A stretch of 18,356 nucleotides of DNA from CAG-791 sp963657295 (GCA_963657295.1 CAVKMX010000040.1:1-18356), one strand, 5' to 3'; shown: positions 7,763 through 15,470, counted from the stretch's first letter. Program-made: numbers and translations. The notes: generated by a model from the sequence alone, not told the origin.

Positions 7763-7771
7763 ATTATAACA
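7763..7771 (-). promoter_or_regulatory. Extended -10 promoter abutting the MBOAT start
   Basis: The minus strand reads TGTTATAAT: a TGn extension followed by a consensus TATAAT (7763-7768), then only seven bases before the ATG at 7755. No convincing -35 is present, which is acceptable for extended -10 promoters. The predicted transcription start falls at or within two bases of the A of the ATG. Confidence 0.6.
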
Positions 7772-7840
7772 GCTGACGCCGCAGAAGGGCGACAAAATTC
7801 GAACCTGCGGGCGGCGCGCCCGTGTCCGCGGCAGCAGTAC

Positions 7841-7876
7841 AAAAAATCTGACGCAGGAAACCCTGCGTCAGATTTT
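7841..7876 (-). terminator. Rho-independent terminator of the rnf operon
   Basis: A perfect 15-bp stem AAAATCTGACGCAGG / CCTGCGTCAGATTTT (7843-7857 with 7862-7876) with a 4-base loop is followed on the minus strand by six T in a row. It lies 68 bases past the rnfB stop and before the MBOAT promoter. The sequence between 7756 and 7943 shows nothing else convincing. Confidence 0.92.
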
Positions 7877-7943
7877 CTTCAAAACGACATCAACTTCTGA
7901 CCTGATACCATCTGCCGGTCGCCGGGGCATTACAGTCGGCGCG

Positions 7944-8756
7944 TCATGCCTTTGCGGCGAGATTCACAATCGCCTTCTTCGGGCACTTCTCCGCGCAGGC
8001 GCCGCACCCGACGCACTTTGCCGGATCGATGACCGCCACGTTGTCCACGACATGAACGGCATCGTGCGTGCAGGAGCGCTCGCACATCCGGCAGGCGATG
8101 CAGGACGTCTTGCAGACGGCCATGGCTGCCTTGCCGAGGTCCTTGTTGGAGCAGCGCACCAGAACCTTCTCCGATGCCGGCTTCAGGGCAATCAGATGCT
8201 GCGGACATGCCTTGATGCACTTGCCGCAGGCCGTGCAGACTGCGGGATCCACCACCGCCGCACCGTCGATGACGCGGATGGCATCGAAATCACAGACCTT
8301 TACGCAGTCCCCGAGGCCGATACAGCCGTACGCACACTCCTTGGTGCCGCCGAACAGGGTCTTCGCCGCCGCGCAGCTCTCCACTCTCCCGACATACTCA
8401 TACAGAGCCTTCGCGTTGTCCTTCGTGCCGTGGCAGGCCACGAACGAAACCTGCCGCTCCACGCCGTCCGCCGAGGTTCCGAGAATCTTCGCCAGCTCCT
8501 CTGCCACCGCAGGTCCGCCCACGGCGCATTTGGTGCAGGGCACCGCCTCGCCGTCTCCGGCCGCCAGCGCGTGCGCATAGTCATCACAGCCGGCATATCC
8601 GCAGCCGCCGCAGTTGGCACCGGGCAGCGCCGCGCGAAGGTCCAGGAACAGCTGATCCTCCTTCACCTCGAACACCTTGGAGGCGTAGGACAGGAGAATG
8701 CCTGCAATCAAGGAGACAACCAGGATCAGAATAACCGCAATGAGAATCAAATCCAT
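7944..8756 (-). CDS. rnfB: Rnf complex subunit B (multi-cluster ferredoxin-type electron entry subunit)
   Basis: RnfB is the likely entry point for electrons from reduced ferredoxin. The predicted 270-residue protein has one N-terminal membrane helix (about residues 3-25), then the RnfB iron-sulfur motif ANCGGCGYAGCDDY with a fourth Cys in AVPC (Cys 49, 52, 57, 74). A C-terminal ferredoxin-like region follows: GCIGLGDCVKVCDF, CTACGKCIKACP, CIACRMCERSC and CVGCGACAEKCP, enough for about four more [4Fe-4S] clusters. The start at 8756 has AAGGAGG seven bases upstream; a GTG at 8762 would lie too close to that site. The ribosome binding site overlaps the rnfA stop, so translation is probably coupled. 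It is the last gene of the operon, before the terminator at 7841-7876. Confidence 0.97.
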   Translation of the reverse strand: MDLILIAVILILVVSLIAGILLSYASKVFEVKEDQLFLDLRAALPGANCGGCGYAGCDDYAHALAAGDGEAVPCTKCAVGGPAVAEELAKILGTSADGVERQVSFVACHGTKDNAKALYEYVGRVESCAAAKTLFGGTKECAYGCIGLGDCVKVCDFDAIRVIDGAAVVDPAVCTACGKCIKACPQHLIALKPASEKVLVRCSNKDLGKAAMAVCKTSCIACRMCERSCTHDAVHVVDNVAVIDPAKCVGCGACAEKCPKKAIVNLAAKA

Positions 8757-8768
8757 TTTCACGCCTCC

Positions 8769-9377
8769 TTAAATCATTCCGCTGAAGCCCATAAAGGCCA
8801 GAGAGAGAATGGCTGCCGTCGTCAGAATAATCGGAACACCGCGGAAGGATTCCGGGATGGCGCTCTGATCCTGGAGCTTGGTCCGGACGCCGGCCATGAT
8901 CAGCATGGCGACCAGGAAGCCGAGGCCGCCGCCGAAGCCCTGCAAAATGGCATAGACATAGGCTGCCCCGAAGGACCCCACCGCAGCAACCGTATAATCC
9001 TCGGTATTGGAAATGCAGACACCCAGCACGGCGCAGTTCGTCGTGATCAGGGGCAGATAAATACCCAGAGAGGCATACAGCGCCTTCATGTTCTTCTTCA
9101 TGAACATCTCGATGAACTGCACCAGCGCTGCGATGACCAGAATGAAGACCACGGTCTGCATGTACTCAATGTTGCAGGCAAGGAGCAGCTGCTGAATCGG
9201 GAAGGTCACCAGGGAGGCGATGCCCATAACGAGCGTTACAGCAATGCCCATGCCCTTGGCGCTGTCCAGATCCTTCGAAACGCCCAGGAACGGGCAGATT
9301 CCCAGGAACTGAGCCAGCGGATAGTTGTTCACCAGGACCATCGAAACGATGATCAGAATCATTTTGGTAAAGCTCAT
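8769..9377 (-). CDS. rnfA: Rnf complex subunit A (integral membrane electron carrier)
   Basis: Predicted 202-residue membrane protein with six helices, the standard size. RnfA pairs with RnfE in an inverted arrangement around a membrane-embedded iron-sulfur cluster. The two cysteines expected to ligate it are visible in FLGICPFLGVSK (about residue 28) and ITTNCAVLGVC (about 115). The start chosen, ATG 9377, matches the usual MSFTK opening. AGGAGG is ten bases upstream, so the GTG at 9383, four bases from it, remains an alternative and would overlap the rnfE stop. The stop at 8769 lies within the rnfB ribosome binding site. Acts with RnfE, D, G and C in carrying electrons across the membrane. 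Confidence 0.97.
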   Translation of the reverse strand: MSFTKMILIIVSMVLVNNYPLAQFLGICPFLGVSKDLDSAKGMGIAVTLVMGIASLVTFPIQQLLLACNIEYMQTVVFILVIAALVQFIEMFMKKNMKALYASLGIYLPLITTNCAVLGVCISNTEDYTVAAVGSFGAAYVYAILQGFGGGLGFLVAMLIMAGVRTKLQDQSAIPESFRGVPIILTTAAILSLAFMGFSGMI

Positions 9378-9379
9378 GA

Positions 9380-10195
9380 TCACTTCACCTCCTTATTGCC
9401 GGCCTTGGCATCCGCTACGATCCGCATGGCCTCTGCCGTTTTCGGATCCTCCGTCGCACAGGCGCCGTTCTCCGCCGCCTTCTTCTCCGGAGAGCAGGTT
9501 CCCTCCATCGCGCAGGCGCTGCAGCCGAAGTCCTTGCGGATCTTCGATTTATCCCTTGTCAGATAATGCACCGCAGCCATCACCACAGCGAAAACAAAGA
9601 AGCCGCCCGGCACCATGGTCATGATCGACATGCCGGGAATGAAATTGGAGAGAATCGGGATTCCCTTGAAGCCCTCTGCCAGTCCGAACCAGTCGCCGGC
9701 CAGCCACGTGCCGGACCCCAGGATCTCACGGATGGAGCCCATGACACACAGCGTCAGCGTAAAGCCAAGGCCCATGCCCAGGCCGTCCAGGGCGGAATCC
9801 ACCACAGAATTCTTGGACGCGAACATCTCGGCGCGGCCAAGGATGATGCAGTTCACGACGATCAGCGGCAGATACAGACCCAGTGCCGAGTACAGAGACG
9901 GCACGAACGCCTGCAGCAGCATCTGAACGATGGTGACGAAGCCCGCGATGACGGTGATGAAGCAGGGAATGCGGACCTTGTCGGGGATCAGCTTGTGGAG
10001 CGCTGCGATCGCAATGTTGGAGCAGATCAGGACAGCGGTTGCCGCAAGTCCCATGCCCAGGCCGGTCTCTACGGAGGTAGAGGTTGCCAGCGTCGGGCAG
10101 GTCCCGATGACCAGCACCAGAACCGGATTCTCCTTAATGAGACCGTTGGTCATGATGCTGAGCTTTGATTTCTTGTTCTGCACGGATTTTGCCAT
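9380..10195 (-). CDS. rnfE: Rnf complex subunit E with a cysteine-rich C-terminal tail
   Basis: Predicted 271-residue integral membrane protein. Residues 1-215 are a normal six-helix RnfE core, with the cluster-ligating cysteines in GTCPTLA (Cys 33) and VVNCIILGRAE (Cys 116) facing those of RnfA. Beyond the last helix a hydrophilic tail of about 55 residues carries CSACAMEGTC and a further Cys (225, 228, 234, 246), a spacing that could bind a metal or form disulfides. By topology the tail should be cytoplasmic, but this is inference. The ATG at 10195 overlaps the rnfG stop as TAATG and has AGGAGG nine bases upstream. Shorter RnfE proteins without such a tail are common in other phyla. Confidence 0.97.
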   Translation of the reverse strand: MAKSVQNKKSKLSIMTNGLIKENPVLVLVIGTCPTLATSTSVETGLGMGLAATAVLICSNIAIAALHKLIPDKVRIPCFITVIAGFVTIVQMLLQAFVPSLYSALGLYLPLIVVNCIILGRAEMFASKNSVVDSALDGLGMGLGFTLTLCVMGSIREILGSGTWLAGDWFGLAEGFKGIPILSNFIPGMSIMTMVPGGFFVFAVVMAAVHYLTRDKSKIRKDFGCSACAMEGTCSPEKKAAENGACATEDPKTAEAMRIVADAKAGNKEVK

Positions 10196-10809
10196 TATCT
10201 GACACCTCCTAACGCATTGAACTGATCCAGTGCCAGATAGACGCCCTTGTGAATGGCGGTTCCGGATACCGATGCACCGGTGATGTATTCAAAGGCCGTT
10301 CCATCGGAGGTAACGCTGGTCTCCTTCTTCACATTCTCCGATGTCAGCGTCGTAAGGCCGTCATACTGCGCCAGATATTCCGGCTGCGTATCCTTCGAGC
10401 CGACACCGGGTGTATCGGAGCTATCTGTCACCTCCACGCCGGTAATGGCACCCTCCGCGTCCATTCCGACCATCATGGTCAGATCGCCGCCGAAGGACTT
10501 GGTGACCACGGTGAGAACCATCCCGACGCCGTTGTCCGCCTCATAGACCGCCGTGACCTTCGCGGACTGATCGGAGCTCGTGAGGTAATCTCCCTCCACG
10601 AGGGTGAAGGAATCCGCCTCTGTCAGGAGCTCCTTGCGGGTTGCATTCGCGGAGGCCTCCTGGTTCGCAGCGATGATCGGCGAGGAAACAAAATTGGTGA
10701 CGGCCAGAAGTGCTGTCGTAACCACACTGATGACCACCAGAATGACAACGGGATATACGTACTCCTTCCCGGCACTCGTGCCGGAAGCCTGTACCTTTGT
10801 GCTGCTCAT
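10195..10809 (-). CDS. rnfG: Rnf complex subunit G (covalent FMN-carrying subunit)
   Basis: Predicted 204-residue protein: an N-terminal membrane helix (about residues 18-40), then an extracytoplasmic FMN-binding domain. SDTPGVGSK (about 131-139) matches the conserved ETPG-type segment. The flavinylation site appears as EYITGAS (174-180), where the usual pattern is Dxx(S/T)GAT, so both the acidic residue and the acceptor are conservative variants. FMN would be attached by ApbE, encoded at 2053-3200. The ATG overlaps the rnfD stop by four bases (ATGA), and its own stop overlaps the rnfE start, which implies coupled translation. The domain faces the outside, where FMN takes part in the electron path between RnfD and the cytoplasmic side. 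Confidence 0.96.
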   Translation of the reverse strand: MSSTKVQASGTSAGKEYVYPVVILVVISVVTTALLAVTNFVSSPIIAANQEASANATRKELLTEADSFTLVEGDYLTSSDQSAKVTAVYEADNGVGMVLTVVTKSFGGDLTMMVGMDAEGAITGVEVTDSSDTPGVGSKDTQPEYLAQYDGLTTLTSENVKKETSVTSDGTAFEYITGASVSGTAIHKGVYLALDQFNALGGVR

Positions 10810-11858
10810 GCCCTGGCACCTCCCTTCTCCTCTGCGGACGCCTTCGCCGCTTTTTTCGCGGCCTTCTCAGCCGCACCGATGCCGTAGAAGCTGCGGATCG
10901 CCGCGCGGTCAATCAGGGGCGTCACAATGTTCATGAACAGAATGGCAAAGGACACGCCCTCCGGATAAGAGGCGAACAGGCGGATGATCATGGTAAAGAG
11001 ACCGCAGCCGATGCCGTAGACCACCTTTCCGGCGTCCATAACGGGCGACGTCACATAATCCGTTGCACAGAAGAACGCACCGAAGAACACGCCGCCTGCC
11101 AGAATCTGATACAGGGCCATCTGCCATGCATTGTAATCCCCTGCGCCGCCGGTCACGCCGTAATAGATCAGAGAGAACAGGAACACCGTGGCAATGAAGG
11201 TGCACGGAATGATCGGGCTGATGATCTTCTTCCAGATCAGGAAGATGCCGCCGATCAGGACCGCAATGGTGCAGGTCTCGCCCATGGCGCCGCCGATGTT
11301 GCCCAGGAACATATCCTTCAGGGAAGCCAGCTGCCCGCCGTCCGAGAGAACCCCGAGGGGCGTTGCGCCGGTCACGGCATCCACATCCGCCGCAGCCCTC
11401 TGGAAATTCGTCAGAGGCCACGACGTCATATAGGAGGTGAAGGACAGCAGGAGCACAATTCTGCCGACGATGGCCGGATTGGCGATGTTCTTGCCGATGC
11501 CGCCGTAGAGACACTTCACGATCACGATGGCGACGATGCAGCCGATGGCCTCCATCCAGATGGGGAAGCTCGCCGGCAGATTCAGGGCCAGGATCACGCC
11601 CGTCACGATGGCCGAGCAGTCGCGTGTCGTATCCTCATGATGCATCACCTTGTTGTAGAGATACTCGGAGGCGAAGGCGAAAAACGCACCCAGCACAACG
11701 CGCAGCAGTGCTCCTGCTCCCCAGAATACCGTTGCCATGACAATGGAAGGCACCAGTGCCAGCACGACGCAGCACATGGTCTTTCTCGTGTCCAGGCTCG
11801 TCACGAAATGCGGGGACGAGGACACGGCAAGACCGGTTCTGAATTCATTATTTGCCAT
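10806..11858 (-). CDS. rnfD: Rnf complex subunit D (FMN-carrying membrane subunit)
   Basis: Predicted 350-residue polytopic membrane protein, the standard RnfD/NqrB-like size, with about nine to ten helices. The covalent FMN site is canonical: DAVTGATPLG (160-169) with acceptor Thr 166. A conserved YGGIGKNIANPA segment (about 118-129) and later membrane blocks agree with the family, which is thought to form the ion-translocating core. AAGGAGG lies nine bases before the ATG at 11858. The start sits inside the end of rnfC (11-base overlap), and the stop overlaps the rnfG start by four bases, so all three are coupled. The C-terminal tail is Ala/Lys-rich. Confidence 0.97.
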   Translation of the reverse strand: MANNEFRTGLAVSSSPHFVTSLDTRKTMCCVVLALVPSIVMATVFWGAGALLRVVLGAFFAFASEYLYNKVMHHEDTTRDCSAIVTGVILALNLPASFPIWMEAIGCIVAIVIVKCLYGGIGKNIANPAIVGRIVLLLSFTSYMTSWPLTNFQRAAADVDAVTGATPLGVLSDGGQLASLKDMFLGNIGGAMGETCTIAVLIGGIFLIWKKIISPIIPCTFIATVFLFSLIYYGVTGGAGDYNAWQMALYQILAGGVFFGAFFCATDYVTSPVMDAGKVVYGIGCGLFTMIIRLFASYPEGVSFAILFMNIVTPLIDRAAIRSFYGIGAAEKAAKKAAKASAEEKGGARA

Positions 11859-13170
11859 TTTTACCAGCCTCCTTTACCAGATTCTTCGCCAGCTTGTTAT
11901 AGAAGGCCAGCGGGCGGTGTGCCGGGCAGACATAGGAGCAGGACCCGCACTCCATGCACTGCATGACCTGCAGATCGTTCAGGGTCTTCACATCCCTGTT
12001 CTTGTAAGCGTCTGCGAAATGCGCGGGCAGCAGGCTGAAGGGACAGGCCGTATGGCAGCGGCCGCAGTTGATGCAGGCGGTCTCCTCCGGAATGTCTGCG
12101 GTCTCCTTCCGGAATGCGAGAATGGCATTGTTGGCCTTGACGACGGGCACCGCGTCCGTGAAAATCGCGCGTCCCATCATCGGTCCGCCCAGCAGAATCT
12201 TGCGCGGCTCTTCCTTGTAGCCGCCGCAGAATTCGATGATGTCATGCACCTGCGTGCCGATGGGAACCATCACGTTCTTCGGGCAGGCAACCGCATCGCC
12301 GTCTACGGTCAGGCGCTTCCTCACCATCGGAATGCCGTCCTTCAGGTACTGTCCCACAAAGGCAGCCGAGGTAATGTTGGATACGATGACACCCAGTGCC
12401 GCGGGCAGAACCCCGGCCTTGCACTCCTTGCCGGTCACCTCATAAATCAGAACGCGCTCGGCGCCCTTGGGATAACGTGCCTGCAGAGGGAACACGTGGA
12501 ACCCCTCCAGGTGCTGCTCCGCGATCATCCTGCCGAAGTCGTCAATGGCGTTCTGCTTGTTGTTCTCGATTGCAAGGTAAACGTCCTTCGCTCCCAGCCA
12601 CTTCTTCAATGCCGCCGCGCCGTCCAGAACGTTCTGGGCGTCCTCGAGCATGGTGCGGTGATCCGAGGTGATGAAGGGCTCACATTCCGCGCCGTTGATG
12701 ATGACCGTCGTGATCTCATCGAGATTCTTCGGATTGAACTTCACCCAGGCCGGGAACGATGCGCCGCCCAGACCGACCAGTCCGGAAGCCCTCATTGCCT
12801 TGACAAAGCTCTGCTGATCCTCAATGACCGGTGCCGTCAGGCCTTCTGCCAGCTCCTGCTGTCCGTCCGGCTCGATGCACACCAGCGTGTCCTGACCTCC
12901 CATGGCATTGCGCATGGTCTCAATCCCGGTCACGGTGCCTGACACCGAAGAATGCACGGGAACACTCAGGAATGCGTCCGTATCACCGATCACCTGACCG
13001 ACCTTGACGGTGTCTCCCTTTTTCACGAGAGGCTTGCAAGGCGCGCCGATGTTCTGAGACATGGACAGCTTCACGACAGACGGAAGCGGCATGACCTCAG
13101 TGGCAGAGTCGCACGTATTCTTGTAGTGCCCGGCATCAATACTGGTCAGATGTTTCTTCTGAAAAAACAT
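11848..13170 (-). CDS. rnfC: Rnf complex subunit C (NADH/FMN-binding, two [4Fe-4S] clusters)
   Basis: RnfC is the NAD(H)-facing peripheral subunit. In the predicted 440-residue protein, GLVGLGGASFPAWVK (about residues 130-144) is the nucleotide/FMN signature related to complex I NuoF, and INGAECEPFITSDHR follows. Two [4Fe-4S] motifs close the protein: CINCGRCHTACP (Cys 366, 369, 372, 376) and CMECGSCSYVCP (405, 408, 411, 415). The start MFFQKKHLTS at 13170 was chosen over an upstream in-frame codon at 13239 because GGGGAGG lies eight bases before it and because the promoter and cre-like site occupy the longer stretch. It is the first gene of the operon; its 3' end overlaps rnfD. Confidence 0.97.
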   Translation of the reverse strand: MFFQKKHLTSIDAGHYKNTCDSATEVMPLPSVVKLSMSQNIGAPCKPLVKKGDTVKVGQVIGDTDAFLSVPVHSSVSGTVTGIETMRNAMGGQDTLVCIEPDGQQELAEGLTAPVIEDQQSFVKAMRASGLVGLGGASFPAWVKFNPKNLDEITTVIINGAECEPFITSDHRTMLEDAQNVLDGAAALKKWLGAKDVYLAIENNKQNAIDDFGRMIAEQHLEGFHVFPLQARYPKGAERVLIYEVTGKECKAGVLPAALGVIVSNITSAAFVGQYLKDGIPMVRKRLTVDGDAVACPKNVMVPIGTQVHDIIEFCGGYKEEPRKILLGGPMMGRAIFTDAVPVVKANNAILAFRKETADIPEETACINCGRCHTACPFSLLPAHFADAYKNRDVKTLNDLQVMQCMECGSCSYVCPAHRPLAFYNKLAKNLVKEAGKNGK

Positions 13171-13212
13171 GTACGATACCTCCCCTTTCATACGATAACC
13201 TTCGCCGTCTGT

Positions 13213-13226
13213 TGTAAGCGCTTTCC
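13213..13226 (-). promoter_or_regulatory. CcpA-type cre operator in the rnf leader
   Basis: TGTAAGCGCTTTCC on the plus strand differs from the strong palindromic cre TGTAAGCGCTTACA at two bases only. It fits 14 of 15 positions of the WTGNAANCGNWNNCW consensus when the flanking T is included. It lies just downstream of the predicted start point, where a bound CcpA or other LacI-family repressor would block elongation. A short GTCTG/CAGAC inverted repeat frames it. Which regulator binds is inference. Confidence 0.6.
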
Positions 13227-13241
13227 CAGACAGCTGCACCT

Positions 13242-13270
13242 ATTATATCCCCCACTATACACAAATTGAA
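13242..13270 (-). promoter_or_regulatory. Promoter of the rnf operon
   Basis: On the minus strand a consensus -10 TATAAT (13242-13247) is preceded, after 17 bases, by a weak -35 TTCAAT (13265-13270) in a strongly AT-rich upstream stretch (to about 13325) that contrasts with the GC-rich surroundings. The transcription start would fall near 13235, giving a leader of about 65 bases that contains the cre-like site. Confidence 0.65.
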
Positions 13271-13289
13271 CATTCGAATTAAAAAAATA

Positions 13290-13309
13290 TTGTTAGTTTC
13301 GTCTAATAA
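13290..13309. repeat. Short inverted repeat upstream of the rnf promoter
   Basis: TTGTTAG (13290-13296) and CTAATAA (13303-13309) are inverted with one mismatch around a 6-base spacer. It lies about 55-75 bases upstream of the predicted rnf start, a position suited to an activator or repressor. The spacing does not match the standard Rex operator, so the regulator is unknown. The stretch 13310-13547 shows no convincing gene, only the doubtful plus-strand promoter near 13320. Confidence 0.3.
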
Positions 13310-13319
13310 AGTTAAAATA

Positions 13320-13347
13320 TTGACAATTCGTTTCTGAACACTATGCC
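13320..13347 (+). promoter_or_regulatory. Possible promoter for the GtrII-like gene
   Basis: A perfect -35 TTGACA (13320-13325) is followed after 16 bases by a poor -10 TATGCC (13342-13347). A GATAAT seven bases further on is too far away. An alternative weak pair is TTGTGT (13394-13399) with CATACT (13417-13422), 17 bases apart. Either would leave a leader of more than 100 bases. Both are weak. Confidence 0.25.
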
Positions 13348-13547
13348 GGATAATGTGCCGTATCGCTGTAGGATTTCACAAACCCGGCGGCAGTTGTGTT
13401 TTCGTACCGGATGGGACATACTGAACAACTGGATGCGTGCCGGTTGTCTGTTCCGCACCCATCCCGGTTGTGATGCGCGAAAATTTCTGACGGCATTCCG
13501 AAGGCCCAGGTGCGGCCGGACAGATGCCGGAACGGGTACCCTGCCAA

Positions 13548-15362
13548 ATGAACTCTTCCGATTCGATCTTCCACACCAGCTTTCCGGATTTCCTCCGGTC
13601 CTCTTCCGGTTCCGACGGCGCGGGGCTTCGCCCCTGCCGCAGGCTCCGGCAGCTCAGCCGTGCCTACCGGAAACCGTTCCTGATCCTCTATCTCTATGCG
13701 GTTCTGCTGAATCTCCCGCTGATCACGCAGCGGCTCACCAACGATCTGGACGGGCTCTGGAATCAGGATGACTACATCTCCGGCGCCTGGGAGCTCTCAC
13801 TCGGCCGGTGGCTCATCCCGGTTCTGGACAGACTGCGCTTTGACATCTCCCTGGATCCTCTGCCGGCTCTGGTGAGCCTTGCCGTGTATGTCCTGGCCTT
13901 TCTCCTTATTCTGGATGCGCTCGGACTCTCCTTCCGGCCTCTTACCTGCATCATGGGCTTTCTCTTCCTGTCCTCTGTGGGCATTACCTGCCAGCTGTCC
14001 CTGAGCTTTACCTCCATCAGCTACGCCGTCTCCTTCCTGCTGGCCGTGCTGGCCCCCTGGCTCCCGGTTCATGCCCTGCGCCTTCACCGCGGGCAGATCA
14101 GAAGGTGCGGTATTCTGTTCTCGCCCGGATGCGTCCTTGGCTCTGCGCTCAGCATCTGTCTCATGATGGGCATCTATCAGGCCGGCATCGGCAGCACCTG
14201 CCTGCTCTCCCTCTTCCTTCTCCTGTACTCCCTTGCAGAGGAAGCGGCGGATCAAAGCGTGGATGCCGCCGCTTCCCGGCGTCATCAGAGGGAGCGTCTC
14301 TCCTTTGTCCTGCAGATGCTCGCCTCGGTTGTCCTCGGCGGCGTGCTCTACGTTGCGGTCATGAAGGCCGCCCTGCGGATCACCGGCACGACGGCCAGCG
14401 ACTACCAGGGGCTCTCCGGCATCTCTCCCCGGTACCTTCTGGAGCAGCTCCCCGCTGCCGCCGCGCACGGCTATGCTGCCGTCCGGCATTATTTCCTCGA
14501 CGGGACCTTCTGCTCCAGCCGGCTGATCGGCAGCAGAGCTGTCCTCATCCTGTATCTCCTCCTGCTCCCCGGCATATTGCGGATCCTGTGGAGCCTTCTG
14601 CGCGGCCGCAGGGCCGGAGCGGCCGGAAGAGCCCTTCTCTTTGCCGCAGGTCTCCTGCTCTCGCCCATCGCCGCCAACTGCTTCTATCTGGCTGCGCCCG
14701 ATACGGAGACCCATATGCAGATGACCGTTTCCATGGGTCTGCTCCTCCCGCTCCTTGCCGGTCTGGCCGCCCGGCCGCTGTGCCTTGCTCCGAATTCTGC
14801 TCCGAAGCCTGCGGCGGATTCCGCAGCCCTCTGCCGCCCGGCAGAAGGGCCGCAGAGGATGGCCTGCCGTGCGGCAGGCCGGCGCCTCTCCTGCAGGAGG
14901 CTCTGTACGGGGCTTGCCGTCTCCGGGATTGTCCTCATCCTCTACGGGAGCGCGCTGCAGTGCATCACCGATCAATATGCGATGCTGGCCGGGCGCCGCG
15001 CCACGCAGACCCTGGCCGAGGGGATTCTCACGCAGGCAGCCCTGCAGGGATATGATCTTCTGAACGGGCAGCTCCTCATCACCGACTCCCCGCATTCCTC
15101 CCGGACCTTCCGCACCTCCCCGCTGTACGACAAGGCCAACAGCTATGCCCAGTACGGCAACTGGTCCCATGACCTCTCGTTCTCCCGCGTATCCTGGCGC
15201 AGCTTCTTCTCCAACTACCTGCGGACAGAGGTTTCCTTTGCGGCCGACGACACCGAGGCTGCCATCGCCGCCCTCCCGGAGGTTGCCGCCATGCCCTCCT
15301 ACCCGGCCGCCGGCTCCGTGCAGAACATTTACGGCGTGCTGGTGGTCAAGCTCGGGGAATGA
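13548..15362 (+). CDS. GtrII-like glucosyltransferase domain membrane protein
   Basis: Predicted 604-residue polytopic membrane protein. In the first outer loop, LTNDLDGLWNQDDYISGAWELSLGRWLIPVLDRL carries the Asp pair and GRW typical of the GtrII glucosyltransferase family (PF14264), which glucosylates surface polysaccharide from undecaprenyl-phosphate-glucose. About ten hydrophobic segments follow, then a cysteine- and alanine-rich linker (about residues 410-450) and an extracytoplasmic C-terminal domain. The acceptor here is unknown. ATG 13548 is a compromise: neither it nor the in-frame ATG at 13524 has a strong ribosome binding site. It reads divergently from rnfC and shares that AT-rich intergenic region. 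Membrane topology was judged by eye. Confidence 0.75.
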   Translation: MNSSDSIFHTSFPDFLRSSSGSDGAGLRPCRRLRQLSRAYRKPFLILYLYAVLLNLPLITQRLTNDLDGLWNQDDYISGAWELSLGRWLIPVLDRLRFDISLDPLPALVSLAVYVLAFLLILDALGLSFRPLTCIMGFLFLSSVGITCQLSLSFTSISYAVSFLLAVLAPWLPVHALRLHRGQIRRCGILFSPGCVLGSALSICLMMGIYQAGIGSTCLLSLFLLLYSLAEEAADQSVDAAASRRHQRERLSFVLQMLASVVLGGVLYVAVMKAALRITGTTASDYQGLSGISPRYLLEQLPAAAAHGYAAVRHYFLDGTFCSSRLIGSRAVLILYLLLLPGILRILWSLLRGRRAGAAGRALLFAAGLLLSPIAANCFYLAAPDTETHMQMTVSMGLLLPLLAGLAARPLCLAPNSAPKPAADSAALCRPAEGPQRMACRAAGRRLSCRRLCTGLAVSGIVLILYGSALQCITDQYAMLAGRRATQTLAEGILTQAALQGYDLLNGQLLITDSPHSSRTFRTSPLYDKANSYAQYGNWSHDLSFSRVSWRSFFSNYLRTEVSFAADDTEAAIAALPEVAAMPSYPAAGSVQNIYGVLVVKLGE

Positions 15363-15387
15363 GTCCGGCGCTGTCCCGCCCCTTTGC

Positions 15388-15417
15388 ATCGGCTGTGTGC
15401 CGCAGGAGGCAGCCGAT
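15388..15417 (+). terminator. Possible stem-loop after the GtrII-like gene
   Basis: ATCGGCTG (15388-15395) and CAGCCGAT (15410-15417) form an 8-bp stem with a 14-base loop, 26 bases past the stop. There is no T run after it, so termination is uncertain. Confidence 0.3.
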
Positions 15418-15440
15418 TTCACGTCTTTGCCCTCCTGCAG

Positions 15441-15470
15441 CTGGCACAGCAGAGAGAGATCGGCTATAAT
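15441..15470 (+). promoter_or_regulatory. Promoter of the DUF234-type ATPase gene
   Basis: A consensus -10 TATAAT (15465-15470) is preceded after 18 bases by CTGGCA (15441-15446), a four-of-six match to TTGACA. Transcription would start near 15477, inside the left arm of the palindrome at 15470-15508. Confidence 0.55.

Noticed and set aside
8052..9566. Plus-strand open frame of 504 codons opposite rnfB, rnfA and rnfE
   Set aside because: Antisense to unmistakable Rnf genes; the translation has His/Asn/Gln-rich low-complexity runs and no ribosome binding site context.
13268..13280. LexA box in the rnf upstream region
   Set aside because: GAAC and TTCG elements occur, but not in the CGAAC-N4-GTTCG arrangement.
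13290..13309. Rex (NADH sensor) operator upstream of rnf
   Set aside because: The half-sites resemble TTGTTA but the spacing is two bases too long for the Rex consensus and one arm has a mismatch.
13797..15422. Minus-strand open frame of 541 codons opposite the GtrII-like gene
   Set aside because: Gly/Glu/Arg-rich antisense translation without motifs, while the plus strand has a clear polytopic protein.
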